Source: Ketobacter sp036337295 (GTDB lineage Bacteria > Pseudomonadota > Gammaproteobacteria > Pseudomonadales > Ketobacteraceae). Taken from it: a DNA stretch of 64,000 bases. Position numbers and translations under genes: made by a program. The notes below the pieces were generated by a model that saw nothing but the letters and a program-made list of their open reading frames with translations, did no database searches and was not told the DNA's origin. The number at the start of each line of letters is the position of its first letter. The first letter of the stretch is position 1. Shown here piece by piece: positions 18,392 through 26,759 of this stretch. The stretch covers positions 434,001 to 498,000 of the forward strand of contig JAYZEN010000001.1 of assembly GCA_036337295.1 (NCBI GenBank). The letters run 5' to 3'.

Positions 18392-18838
18392 ATGGCAACA
18401 AGAAAAAAGAAAAACGTCGTCGAGCTTTCACGTTCACACTTTGAACCCTACGAGCCCGCCAAAGACGAAGAGTACATGAGCAAAGGCCAGTTGGAACACT
18501 TCAAACAAATCCTGTTGAACTGGCGCCAGGAACTGATGGAAGAAGTGGACCGCACGGTTCACCACATGAAAGACGAATCCATCAACCTCCCCGACGCGGC
18601 AGACCGCGCCACCCAAGAAGAAGAATTCAGCCTCGAACTCCGTACCCGCGACCGCGAACGCAAACTGATTCGCAAGATCAACCAGGCGCTGGACTCCATC
18701 GAGAAAGAAGATTACGGCTGGTGTGAAGCCTGTGGCATCGAGATCGGCATTCGCCGCCTGGAAGCCCGCCCCACCGCCACCCTCTGCATCGACTGCAAAA
18801 CCCTGCAGGAGATCAAAGAGAAACAATGGGGCACCTGA
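18392..18838 (+). CDS. dksA: RNA polymerase-binding transcription factor DksA
   Basis: A 148-residue canonical DksA. The coiled-coil tip motif D68-x-x-D71-x-A73 (LPDAADRA) acts in the RNA polymerase secondary channel with ppGpp. The zinc finger has four cysteines C111, C114, C132 and C135. It adjusts transcription of rRNA and amino-acid genes in the stringent response. A strong terminator follows, separating it from gluQ. Confidence 0.98.
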   Translation: MATRKKKNVVELSRSHFEPYEPAKDEEYMSKGQLEHFKQILLNWRQELMEEVDRTVHHMKDESINLPDAADRATQEEEFSLELRTRDRERKLIRKINQALDSIEKEDYGWCEACGIEIGIRRLEARPTATLCIDCKTLQEIKEKQWGT

Positions 18839-18870
18839 TCGCACGCTGATGCCATCGCAACCCTTACTCA

Positions 18871-18898
18871 GGCACGGAATCGAATCCGTGCCTTTTTT
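18871..18898 (+). terminator. intrinsic terminator of dksA
   Basis: An 8-bp perfect stem, GGCACGGA/TCCGTGCC, with a 6-base loop is followed directly by TTTTTTA, about 33 bases after the dksA stop codon. Confidence 0.92.
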
Positions 18899-18906
18899 AT
18901 TTATCC

Positions 18907-18951
18907 GAAGAGTGCTTAGCCAAAGAGTGCTTTGCCAAAGAGCGTTTAGCC
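18907..18951. repeat. three tandem 15-bp repeats
   Basis: Three adjacent 15-base units (18907-18921, 18922-18936, 18937-18951) follow the pattern RAAGAGYGYTTWGCC and differ at a few positions each. They sit between the dksA terminator and the gluQ start. They could be a degenerate regulatory array or a small slipped-strand expansion. No protein is encoded. Confidence 0.75.
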
Positions 18952-18997
18952 CGAGCATGATTGTCCCGGTTCGCTTCCGCCCGGTGACCACTTCAGG

Positions 18998-19888
18998 ATG
19001 AACCCTGCCTACGTCGGACGCTTCGCCCCGTCCCCCACCGGCCCCCTGCACATCGGTTCGCTGCTCACCGCCGTCGCCAGTTACCTGGATGCGAAAGCAC
19101 ATCAAGGGCAATGGCTGGTGCGCATGGAGGACATCGACCCACCCCGGGAGCAGCCCGGCGCGGCGGACACCATCCTCAACACGTTGCAACACTATGGCCT
19201 GCAATGGGATGGCGATGTCCTGTTTCAAAGTCAACAGCACGCGCGCTACGAAACGACGGTTCAGCAACTGCTGGCCGACAACAACGCTTTTTACTGCACC
19301 TGTTCCCGCAGCCAGATTCTGGCGGTCTCCGGTTCCACCACCTACCCCGGTACCTGCCGCGCCTGCCATCAGCCCCCTGCCACACCCTATGCGGTAAGAC
19401 TGCAGGTACAGAATAAAGACGTCTCCTTTGAAGATGATTTACAGGGCCCCCAGCACTGCAATCTGCAACAACAGGGTGGGGACTTCATCATCAAACGCAA
19501 GGAAGGCCTGTACGCCTATCATCTGGCGGTGGTGCTGGACGACGCGTTACAGGGCATCTCCCATGTGGTCCGCGGCTGCGACCTGCTGGAATCCACGTTC
19601 AGCCACTGGTATCTACAGGAGGTGCTGCACCTGCCCCATCCGCACTACGCGCACCTGCCTGTCATCGTCAACGGGGAAGGGCAGAAACTTTCCAAGCAAA
19701 CCTACGCGGAACCGATCCCCCTGCAGGACCCTGGGCCGTACTTGCGCTACTGCCTGCAGGCACTGGGGCAAACACCGCCTGCCACTCTGCGCGGCGCATC
19801 CAAGGCCACCATTCTGCAATGGGGCTGCGAGCATTGGCGCTTGCAGCAGGTGCCCCACCAACGCAGCATCCCGCAACAGAATCTGTGA
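18998..19888 (+). CDS. gluQ: glutamyl-Q tRNA(Asp) synthetase
   Basis: A 296-residue truncated GluRS paralogue lacking the anticodon-binding domain. It glutamylates queuosine-34 of tRNA(Asp). The ATP-binding HIGH-type motif is HIGS at 18-21 (GPLHIGSL), the KMSKS-type motif is GQKLSKQT, and cysteines CTC...CRAC near 99-122 form the zinc site. Location directly after dksA matches pseudomonads. It is followed after 76 bases by cbrX. Confidence 0.95.
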   Translation: MNPAYVGRFAPSPTGPLHIGSLLTAVASYLDAKAHQGQWLVRMEDIDPPREQPGAADTILNTLQHYGLQWDGDVLFQSQQHARYETTVQQLLADNNAFYCTCSRSQILAVSGSTTYPGTCRACHQPPATPYAVRLQVQNKDVSFEDDLQGPQHCNLQQQGGDFIIKRKEGLYAYHLAVVLDDALQGISHVVRGCDLLESTFSHWYLQEVLHLPHPHYAHLPVIVNGEGQKLSKQTYAEPIPLQDPGPYLRYCLQALGQTPPATLRGASKATILQWGCEHWRLQQVPHQRSIPQQNL

Positions 19889-19964
19889 TGGGTCCGGGTC
19901 GCGCACTTTGCATCACCCTGCGTCCTAACGTACCATCAATAGACATACACTTCTGGTTGCCATC

Positions 19965-20141
19965 ATGTACATCGACCGGCTGGTTCTAATCTTTATTGTG
20001 GGTGCCTATGTGCTGTCCCCGTCCCTCATGCAATGGTGGGCGGAAAGCGGCACCGCCTGGTGGCGCCCCTTCATCATCTGGGGTCTGTTGATCGCCGTTA
20101 CCTTCTGGATTGCGCGGAGTCGGGATCTGGATGGCTTTTAG
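19965..20141 (+). CDS. cbrX: small membrane protein CbrX-like, coupled to cbrA
   Basis: A 58-residue ORF, MYIDRLVLIFIVGAYVLSPS..., with two hydrophobic segments (about 5-21 and 36-51) separated by a Trp-rich loop (MQWWAES, AWWRP). It ends 11 bases inside cbrA, so cbrA translation is likely coupled to it. Pseudomonas putida has a small ORF named cbrX in the same position, overlapping cbrA and needed for its translation. The match here is by position, size and overlap, and function beyond coupling is unknown. Confidence 0.8.
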   Translation: MYIDRLVLIFIVGAYVLSPSLMQWWAESGTAWWRPFIIWGLLIAVTFWIARSRDLDGF

Positions 20142-23118
20142 TGTTGCCCAGCTGTTTGGGATCGGTGTTGGCTACCTGCTGCTGTTCTTTCTGGTGGCCT
20201 ATCTTACAGAACACGGTTTCGTACCGGCACGCCTGGTGCGTCATCCCATCACTTATGTATTGTCGCTGGGGGTGTTTGCCAGCGCCTGGGCCATCTTCGG
20301 TGCGGTGGGGTTTGCCCATGACTTCGGCTACAACTTCCTCGCGTATTATCTGGGTATCTCCGGTGCCTTCATGTTGGCGCCCATTCTGCTGGCCCCCATT
20401 TTACGGCTGACCCAAACCTACCAGCTGGGGTCCCTGGCGGACCTGTTGTCATTCCGTTATCGCAGTCCGGTGGTGGGGGCCGTGGTGACCATCGCCATGC
20501 TGCTGGGCATCCTGCCGTTGATCGCATTGCAGATCCAGGCCGTGGCCGATGCGGTGCACATCCTGAACGAGGAAACCTCCCAGGAAATCCTGGCCTTTGT
20601 GTTCGTGGTGTTGATCATCATGTTTGCCATTTTGTTCGGCGCCCGCCACATCAGTACCCGGGAAAAGCACGAAGGCCTGGTGGTCGCCATCGCCTTTGAA
20701 TCCCTGGTCAAACTGGTTGGATTTTTTCTGGTGGGCGGGGTGATTCTGTTCGAAGTCTTTGACGGGCCCGGTGGCCTCAACACCTGGCTGGCGGAACATC
20801 CGGAGCAACTGGTATCGCTCTACCAACCGTTGGAAGAAGGTCCCTGGCGGGCATTGGTGGCGGCGTTTTTTGTAGCCTCGGTGGGCATGCCCCACATGTT
20901 CCACATGGCCTTCACCGAGAACCTGAACCCCAGGGCCATCATGAGTGCCAGCTGGGGCCTGCCGCTGTATATGTTCTTCATGGCGATTCCGGTACTGATC
21001 ATCGTCTGGGCCGCCGCCAAGCTCAACATTTTCAGTAACCCGGAATACTTCACCCTGCTGGTGCCGGAAGCGCTTAACTCCAAATGGCTTGCCATTCTCG
21101 GCTTTGCGGCCGGCTTGTCCGCCGCCAGCGGTGTGATCATCGTCTGCACGCTGTCCCTGTCGGCCATGTTCCTCAATCACATCATTCTACCCATGGCCCC
21201 CTTCTATCGCCGCAGCAACCTTTACTCCTGGCTGCTGTGGACCCGGCGCATCCTCATCGCCGCCATCGTGCTGGTGAGCTACGGCTTCTATGTGATCATG
21301 CAGAACAAGCACACCCTGTCGGAGCTGGGCTTTCTGGCGTTTGTGGCCACCATGCAGTTTGTGCCGGGTCTGTTTGGTGTGCTGCTGTGGCCCAAGGCCA
21401 ACAAGGACGGGTTCCTGGCAGGGCTGGCGGCCGGGCTCAGCGTGTGGCTGTTCGGCCTGCTGTTGCCGGTGCTGCTGGGCATTCAATTCCACATTTCCGC
21501 CCCACTGCTGTTCGACGATCTGTTCCCCACCCCCAACAACAGCTACATGGTGGCCACCTTTGCCATCTTCATCAATTCCACCATTTTCGGCATCGTGTCC
21601 ATGCTGACCGAATCGTCACCGGCGGAAATGCAGGCGGCGGAAACCTGCAACGTGGACAACCTGCGCCGCCCGCAACGCTGGGAGCTGTCCATTGGTTCCG
21701 CACGGGAATTTGTGGGGCGCCTGGCCAAACCCCTGGGGGCCAGCACGGCCCGCCGGGAGGTGGAGCTGGCGCTCAATGACCTGGCCATGAGCCTGGACGA
21801 AACCCGCCCCTACGCCCTGCGCCGCCTGCGGGATCAACTGGAGAGCAACCTGTCCGGCCTGCTGGGTCCATCGGTGGCCCATGAGGTCATGAACGGCTCC
21901 ATTCCCTATGTGATCAAAAGCAACGACACCAGCAGCCAGGACATCCACTTCATCGAAAGCCGGCTGGAGGAATACCACGACAAACTCACCGGCCTGGCGG
22001 GGGAGCTGGACAGCCTGCGCCGCTTTCACCGGCAGACCCTGCAGGACCTGCCGGTGGGCGTGTGTTCCCTGGGCAGCGACGGTGAGGTGCTGGGCTGGAA
22101 CAGTGCCCTGGAGGCCATCACCCGGGTCTCTCCGGATCAGATTCTGGGCTCCCAGATCAATCACCTGCCGGAACCCTGGAACGGCGTCTTCAGCCAGTTC
22201 ATTGACAACGAATCCCGCACCCAGCAGGTGGAAGTGGAGCTGGATGGGGTGCACCGCTGGATCAGCCTGCATAAAGCCGCCATCGGCCTGGGCAAAATGA
22301 ACCAGATCAACAGCGGCCAGGTGGTGGTGGTGGAAGACACCACCGAAGTCAAAATGCTGGAGCACCATGTGGCCCACAATGAGCGCCTGGCCTCCGTGGG
22401 CCGCCTGGCCGCCGGTGTAGCCCATGAGATCGGCAACCCCATCACCGGCATCGCCTGCCTGGCCCAGAACCTGCGCTACGACAGCCGCGAGTCGGCCATC
22501 CTGGAAAGCGCCGACCAGATTCTGGACCAGACCAAGCGCATCAGCCGGATTGTCCAATCCCTGGTGAGTTTCAGTCACAGCGGCACAACAGAAGTGGCTA
22601 TGGAGCCGGTTTACGTGTATGAATGTGCCCAGGAAGCCATCGACCTGCTGAGCCTGAACAAAGAAGTGGCCCAGGTCATCTTCACCAATGCGGCGGACCC
22701 CAATCACTGCGTCAAGGGGGACCAGCAGCGGCTGACCCAGGTGTTCATCAATTTATTGAGCAATGCCCGGGATGCCATGGTCGAAGGGGGTGAGGTCAAA
22801 GTCATCAGCCATGCCCGCGACCACACCATCGTCATCGACGTGGAGGACAACGGCAGCGGCATACCGGCCGAGGTGCTCAAGCGCATTTACGAGCCTTTTG
22901 TCACCACCAAGGACCCGGGCAAGGGCACCGGACTGGGTATGTCACTGGTCTACAGTATTGTTGAAGAGCACTACGGTCAAATTGTGATACAGAGTCCACT
23001 GGATTCCGAAAACGGCGGAACCCGTGTTACCATAACTCTCCCCCGCTATACACTGTCGGCGGAGGAGCATTCTGAAGTCGACCATGAGGAACAGCATGAG
23101 CCACATCCTGATCGTTGA
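20131..23118 (+). CDS. cbrA: CbrA: SSS transporter-sensor histidine kinase
   Basis: The preferred start (MAFSVAQLFGIG) overlaps cbrX by 11 bases and gives 995 residues; an ATG 21 bases upstream also exists. The first about 500 residues form a sodium/solute symporter (SSS, PutP-like) domain with many membrane helices. A linker, a PAS domain (about 640-750), HisKA with H765 in AAGVAHEIGNP, and a HATPase with NLLSNARDAM and DNGSGIP follow. CbrA controls carbon/nitrogen balance with CbrB. In Pseudomonas its symporter domain can transport histidine. The stop overlaps the start of cbrB by 23 bases, suggesting translational coupling. Confidence 0.96.
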   Translation: MAFSVAQLFGIGVGYLLLFFLVAYLTEHGFVPARLVRHPITYVLSLGVFASAWAIFGAVGFAHDFGYNFLAYYLGISGAFMLAPILLAPILRLTQTYQLGSLADLLSFRYRSPVVGAVVTIAMLLGILPLIALQIQAVADAVHILNEETSQEILAFVFVVLIIMFAILFGARHISTREKHEGLVVAIAFESLVKLVGFFLVGGVILFEVFDGPGGLNTWLAEHPEQLVSLYQPLEEGPWRALVAAFFVASVGMPHMFHMAFTENLNPRAIMSASWGLPLYMFFMAIPVLIIVWAAAKLNIFSNPEYFTLLVPEALNSKWLAILGFAAGLSAASGVIIVCTLSLSAMFLNHIILPMAPFYRRSNLYSWLLWTRRILIAAIVLVSYGFYVIMQNKHTLSELGFLAFVATMQFVPGLFGVLLWPKANKDGFLAGLAAGLSVWLFGLLLPVLLGIQFHISAPLLFDDLFPTPNNSYMVATFAIFINSTIFGIVSMLTESSPAEMQAAETCNVDNLRRPQRWELSIGSAREFVGRLAKPLGASTARREVELALNDLAMSLDETRPYALRRLRDQLESNLSGLLGPSVAHEVMNGSIPYVIKSNDTSSQDIHFIESRLEEYHDKLTGLAGELDSLRRFHRQTLQDLPVGVCSLGSDGEVLGWNSALEAITRVSPDQILGSQINHLPEPWNGVFSQFIDNESRTQQVEVELDGVHRWISLHKAAIGLGKMNQINSGQVVVVEDTTEVKMLEHHVAHNERLASVGRLAAGVAHEIGNPITGIACLAQNLRYDSRESAILESADQILDQTKRISRIVQSLVSFSHSGTTEVAMEPVYVYECAQEAIDLLSLNKEVAQVIFTNAADPNHCVKGDQQRLTQVFINLLSNARDAMVEGGEVKVISHARDHTIVIDVEDNGSGIPAEVLKRIYEPFVTTKDPGKGTGLGMSLVYSIVEEHYGQIVIQSPLDSENGGTRVTITLPRYTLSAEEHSEVDHEEQHEPHPDR

Positions 23119-24496
23119 AGACGAAGCAGTTATACGCAACGCGCTGCGCCGTCTTTTGGAGCGAAACGGCTACCAGATTAGCGAAGCCGGCGCGGTCCAG
23201 GATGCCATCGACAGTTTCAAACTGGGCGATTTCGATCTGATCATTACCGATCTGCGCTTGCCGGGTGCCCCCGGCACCGACATCATTCCCCAGGCCGACG
23301 GTGTACCCGTGCTGGTCATGACCAGTTACGCCAGCCTCAAGTCCGCCGTGGAATCCATGAAAATGGGCGCCGTGGACTACATTGCCAAACCCTTTGATCA
23401 CGATGAAATGCTGATGTCCGTGGAGCGCATTCTGAAAGAGAAAGCGCTGGAACGGGAAAACCAGGCCCTCAAATCCCAGCTCAACCGGGATTACCCACTG
23501 AGCGGCATGATCGGCGAATGTGAGTCCATGCAGGTCCTGTTCAAGAACATCCAGAAGGTCTCCCCCACTGACTCCACCGTGTTGGTGCTGGGGGAATCCG
23601 GTACCGGCAAAGAGCTGGTGGCGCGGGCAGTTCATGACCAGAGTCAGCGCCATGACGGCCCGCTGATTTCCGTCAACTGCGCCGCCATCCCGGAAACCCT
23701 GATTGAATCCGAGCTGTTTGGCCATGAAAAAGGGGCCTTCACCGGCGCCAACGCCAACCGCAAGGGGCTGGTGGAAGCCGCTGACGGCGGCACCCTGTTC
23801 CTGGACGAGATCGGCGAATTACCCCTGGAGGCCCAGGCCCGCCTGCTGCGCCTGCTGCAAGAGAAAGAAGTGCGCCGGGTGGGTTCCGTGCAATCCAAGA
23901 CCGTGGATGTGCGCCTGGTGGCTGCCACCCATCGCAACCTGAAGCACCTGTCCAAAGAGGGCCGCTTCCGCGAGGATTTGTACTACCGCCTGCACGTGGT
24001 GGAGCTGAAACTGCCGCCACTGCGGGAACGGGGCAAGGATGTGGAAAAGCTGGCCCTGGAACTGCTGACCCGTACCACCCGCCGCATGGCCAAGCAGGAA
24101 ATGTCATTCACCAAGGAAGCCCTGGACGCCGTTAACAAATACAGCTGGCCCGGCAACGTGCGCGAGCTGGAAAACGCCATCGAACGGGCGGTGATCCTCT
24201 GCGACGGCCAGGTGATCACGCCGGACCTGATGGCCCTGGACCTGCACTCAGAGCCGGAATACCAGCTGGATGACGACGTCACCCTGCCCAAGCCCAGCAG
24301 CCGCAGCAACCACGATGACGTGGAAGACCCGGCGGAAGACCTCTCCCTCGAAGACTACTTCCAGCGTTTTGTACTGGAACATCAGGAACAGATGACCGAA
24401 ACCGAGCTGGCGCAAAAGCTGGGAATCAGTCGCAAATGCCTGTGGGAGCGCCGTCAAAGACTTGGCATCCCCCGCAAAAAGCCCGCCTCCCGCTGA
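23096..24496 (+). CDS. cbrB: CbrB: NtrC-family sigma-54-dependent response regulator
   Basis: A 466-residue protein starting MSHILIVEDE; GAGGA precedes this ATG, and a 12-base-longer start is possible. The receiver has phosphoacceptor D52. The AAA+ domain has Walker A GESGTGKE (166-173) and the sigma-54 contact loop GAFTGA (213-218). A C-terminal Fis-type helix-turn-helix ends the protein (LAQKLGISRKCLWERRQRLG). CbrB activates crcZ and catabolic genes. The match to Pseudomonas CbrB is close throughout the receiver. Its likely target promoter lies about 340 bases downstream. Confidence 0.97.
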   Translation: MSHILIVEDEAVIRNALRRLLERNGYQISEAGAVQDAIDSFKLGDFDLIITDLRLPGAPGTDIIPQADGVPVLVMTSYASLKSAVESMKMGAVDYIAKPFDHDEMLMSVERILKEKALERENQALKSQLNRDYPLSGMIGECESMQVLFKNIQKVSPTDSTVLVLGESGTGKELVARAVHDQSQRHDGPLISVNCAAIPETLIESELFGHEKGAFTGANANRKGLVEAADGGTLFLDEIGELPLEAQARLLRLLQEKEVRRVGSVQSKTVDVRLVAATHRNLKHLSKEGRFREDLYYRLHVVELKLPPLRERGKDVEKLALELLTRTTRRMAKQEMSFTKEALDAVNKYSWPGNVRELENAIERAVILCDGQVITPDLMALDLHSEPEYQLDDDVTLPKPSSRSNHDDVEDPAEDLSLEDYFQRFVLEHQEQMTETELAQKLGISRKCLWERRQRLGIPRKKPASR

Positions 24497-24523
24497 AGAC
24501 AGAAAACCGACACACCACACCCG

Positions 24524-24754
24524 GTAACACCTGACTATTTTTTGACCTTATGTTACGGATTGTTACCGGAACCCGGTCAGCTATTGGCCTATAGGAACGT
24601 GCGCCCCTTACCCGCTGAACGAATTCCCCATTCAAAACGTTGAAATGTTAACAAATTTAACCAAGCGTAACGGATGTGTTACCTGTGTACCCCCACACCA
24701 AAGTGTTACCGTCATACACACCAGCGGGAACACATACACAGAAATACGGTAACA
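24524..24754 (+). promoter_or_regulatory. cluster of CbrB-type half-sites upstream of crcZ
   Basis: TGTTAC occurs at 24551-24556, 24561-24566, 24677-24682 and 24704-24709. GTAACA occurs at 24524-24529 and 24749-24754. A near-palindrome TGTTAA-N15-GTAACG lies at 24646-24672. TGTTAC/GTAACA arms have been described for CbrB binding in Pseudomonas (recalled, not checked). The distal set is about 300 bases and the proximal set about 110-220 bases upstream of the predicted crcZ start, a normal enhancer distance for a sigma-54 activator. Confidence 0.65.
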
Positions 24755-24837
24755 GAATATTGACCATTTACTGTGTTTACATACTGCAACATTTATAACC
24801 TACTGTTATATAAATACTTTTTAAATTTCACTCAAGT

Positions 24838-24853
24838 TGGCACAGGCCCTGCT
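24838..24853 (+). promoter_or_regulatory. sigma-54 promoter of crcZ
   Basis: TGGCACAGGCCCTGCT matches the -24/-12 consensus TGGCACR-N4-TTGCW at all but one key position. GG lies at 24839-24840 and GC at 24851-24852, ten bases apart. Transcription should start near 24864. Confidence 0.85.
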
Positions 24854-24863
24854 ATATATCTTG

Positions 24864-25264
24864 CGTACCAACAAGGGCAGCCAAAGATAACGAATAACAA
24901 TAATAAAAAGGCCCCTTGAACAGTCGAAAGCAATAACAACAATAATAAAGCTCGGTGGTCACTTTTTAAGTGGCATACAGAAAGAGGACAACCCCAGGGT
25001 TGTGAGCCATAACAAGAACAATATCAAATGGCTTAGATTGCAAAATCCCTCTTACTGCCACAACCACCAAAAACAAGTAACAACAATAAAAATAAGAAAC
25101 GCGATAATAACAACAAAAACAAGTCGCTAAAAAACAACAATAAGAGTCGGCACAAAGACTGGGCCTTCGGGCCCAGTCAGAAAAAAGAATAGAGCTTCTA
25201 CAAAAACTACTACAAGCATGAAGCGTAAGGGAAAGTCGAAAGGCTTTCCCTTTTTGCTTTTTTG
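24864..25264 (+). ncRNA. crcZ: CrcZ-like small RNA, Hfq/Crc-sequestering
   Basis: From the sigma-54 start site to a strong terminator is about 400 nt, close to the about 407 nt of P. aeruginosa CrcZ, and the position between cbrB and pcnB is the same. The RNA contains six A-rich tracts with repeats of AAN triplets: 24893-24909, 24932-24949, 25011-25022, 25069-25099, 25104-25122 and 25129-25144. Such AANAANAA motifs bind Hfq with Crc, so the RNA would relieve catabolite repression when CbrB is active. Internal hairpins are ACAACCC/GGGTTGT at 24988-25003 and a 9-bp stem with a C(UUCG)G tetraloop at 25157-25178. No open reading frame of note is present. Confidence 0.88.
25226..25264 (+). terminator. 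intrinsic terminator of crcZ
   Basis: An extended stem pairs AAGGGAAAGTC with GGCTTTCCCTT across a GAAA tetraloop (one T-G wobble). It runs into TTTTTGCTTTTTT. It ends the crcZ transcript before pcnB. Confidence 0.9.
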
Positions 25265-25397
25265 CCCCGCCAAATTACCGCAGCCCATCGAAAAACGTCT
25301 AACCTATTGAATAGAGTGTATTACTCCAGCCACTCGGTGTTAGAATCGTGGCCAACCGAATCCACCGCTCAACCATTACGGAAATCCGACCCGCAGC
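25265..25397 (+). promoter_or_regulatory. pcnB upstream region
   Basis: The 133 bases after the crcZ terminator should hold the pcnB promoter. TTGAAT-like and TAGAAT elements occur near 25308 and 25342, but spacing does not allow a firm call. No other element is seen. Confidence 0.3.
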
Positions 25398-26759
25398 ATG
25401 CCTAGACGGCTTATCAAAAAACTAAAAGGCTTAATTTCCGGCGAGCAGGGCAAGCCGGCCCTGAAGGTGATCCCTCGTGGTGAGCACCACTTCCCGGAAG
25501 AGGACATTCGTCGCAATGTACTGTCGGTACTGGACGGGCTCACCGACGCCGGATTTGAGGCCTATCTGGTGGGAGGCTCCATACGGGACGGTCTGATTGG
25601 CCTGCACCCGAAAGACTTCGATATCGCCACCAGCGCCACGCCGGAACAAATCAAAGCCGTCTTCCCCCGCAATTGCCGCCTGATCGGCCGTCGTTTTCGC
25701 CTGGCCCACGTCCGCTTCGGCCGGGAAATCATCGAAGTGGCCACCTTTCGCGCCAACCACAGTAAAGATGAAGACAACGAGCACCGCTCGGCCCAATCTG
25801 AGGAAGGCCTGTTACTGCGGGACAACGTGTTCGGCACCCTGGATGAAGATGCCATCCGCCGGGATTTCACGGCCAACGCCCTTTACTACCGACACACCGA
25901 CGGTGCCGTGCTGGATTTCGTCAACGGTTATCAGGATATCCGTCGCCACACCCTGCGCCTGATCGGCGATCCGGAACAACGCTATCGGGAAGACCCAGTG
26001 CGCATGCTGCGGGCCGCCCGCTTTGCCGCCAAACTGGACTTTGACATCGAACCGGCCACCGCGGCCCCCATCCGGGAGCTGTCAGAGCTGCTGGGACTGA
26101 TTCCCCCGGCGCGCCTGTTCGAAGAAGTCCTGAAACTGTTTCTGGGCGGCTATGCTCAGGCCGTGTGGCCATTGTTGGTGGAATACGACCTGGCCCGCTG
26201 GTTATTCCCCCTGTCCATACCCGAGGTCAATGATGACACCGGAGTGCAGACCATGATTGAACTGGCGCTGCGCAACACGGACCACCGCCTGGCGGAAGGC
26301 AAACCGGTCACCCCGGCCTTCCTCTTCGCCGTGTTACTGTGGGGGCCATTACAGACAGAATGGCGCCGGGCTCAGGAGAACGGCCTGCACGCTGCGCCAG
26401 CGCTGCAGAAAGCCATTCAGAACGTCACCGCCAAGCAGGCCCAACACACCTCCATTCCCAAACGTTTCGGCCTACCCATGCGGGAAATCTGGGAGCTGCA
26501 GGGGCGCCTTGACCAGCGCTCACCGAAACGCTGTGAATCCCTGATCCAACATCCCCGCTTCCGCGCCGCCTACGACCTGCTGCTGTTGCGGGAAGAAGCC
26601 GGTGAGATCGAGCCCGGACTGGGAGACTGGTGGACCCGTTACCAGGAAGCCGACAGCGATGAACGTGCCACCCTCTGCCAAGGCCTGGGAGGCACCAAAA
26701 AGCCACGCCGCCGCCGGCGCTACAAGAACCGTCGCAGCAGCAACCCTTCCAACTCATGA
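25398..26759 (+). CDS. pcnB: poly(A) polymerase I
   Basis: A 453-residue class II nucleotidyltransferase. The catalytic core is GGSIRD at 59-64 and D73/D75 in KDFDIATSA, followed by the RNA-binding and superfamily segments (RRFRLAHVRFG, IRRDFTANALYY). The very basic C-terminus KKPRRRRRYKNRRSS fits bacterial PcnB rather than CCA-adding enzyme. It adds 3' poly(A) tails that promote RNA decay. Its stop codon overlaps the folK start as ATGA. Confidence 0.95.
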   Translation: MPRRLIKKLKGLISGEQGKPALKVIPRGEHHFPEEDIRRNVLSVLDGLTDAGFEAYLVGGSIRDGLIGLHPKDFDIATSATPEQIKAVFPRNCRLIGRRFRLAHVRFGREIIEVATFRANHSKDEDNEHRSAQSEEGLLLRDNVFGTLDEDAIRRDFTANALYYRHTDGAVLDFVNGYQDIRRHTLRLIGDPEQRYREDPVRMLRAARFAAKLDFDIEPATAAPIRELSELLGLIPPARLFEEVLKLFLGGYAQAVWPLLVEYDLARWLFPLSIPEVNDDTGVQTMIELALRNTDHRLAEGKPVTPAFLFAVLLWGPLQTEWRRAQENGLHAAPALQKAIQNVTAKQAQHTSIPKRFGLPMREIWELQGRLDQRSPKRCESLIQHPRFRAAYDLLLLREEAGEIEPGLGDWWTRYQEADSDERATLCQGLGGTKKPRRRRRYKNRRSSNPSNS

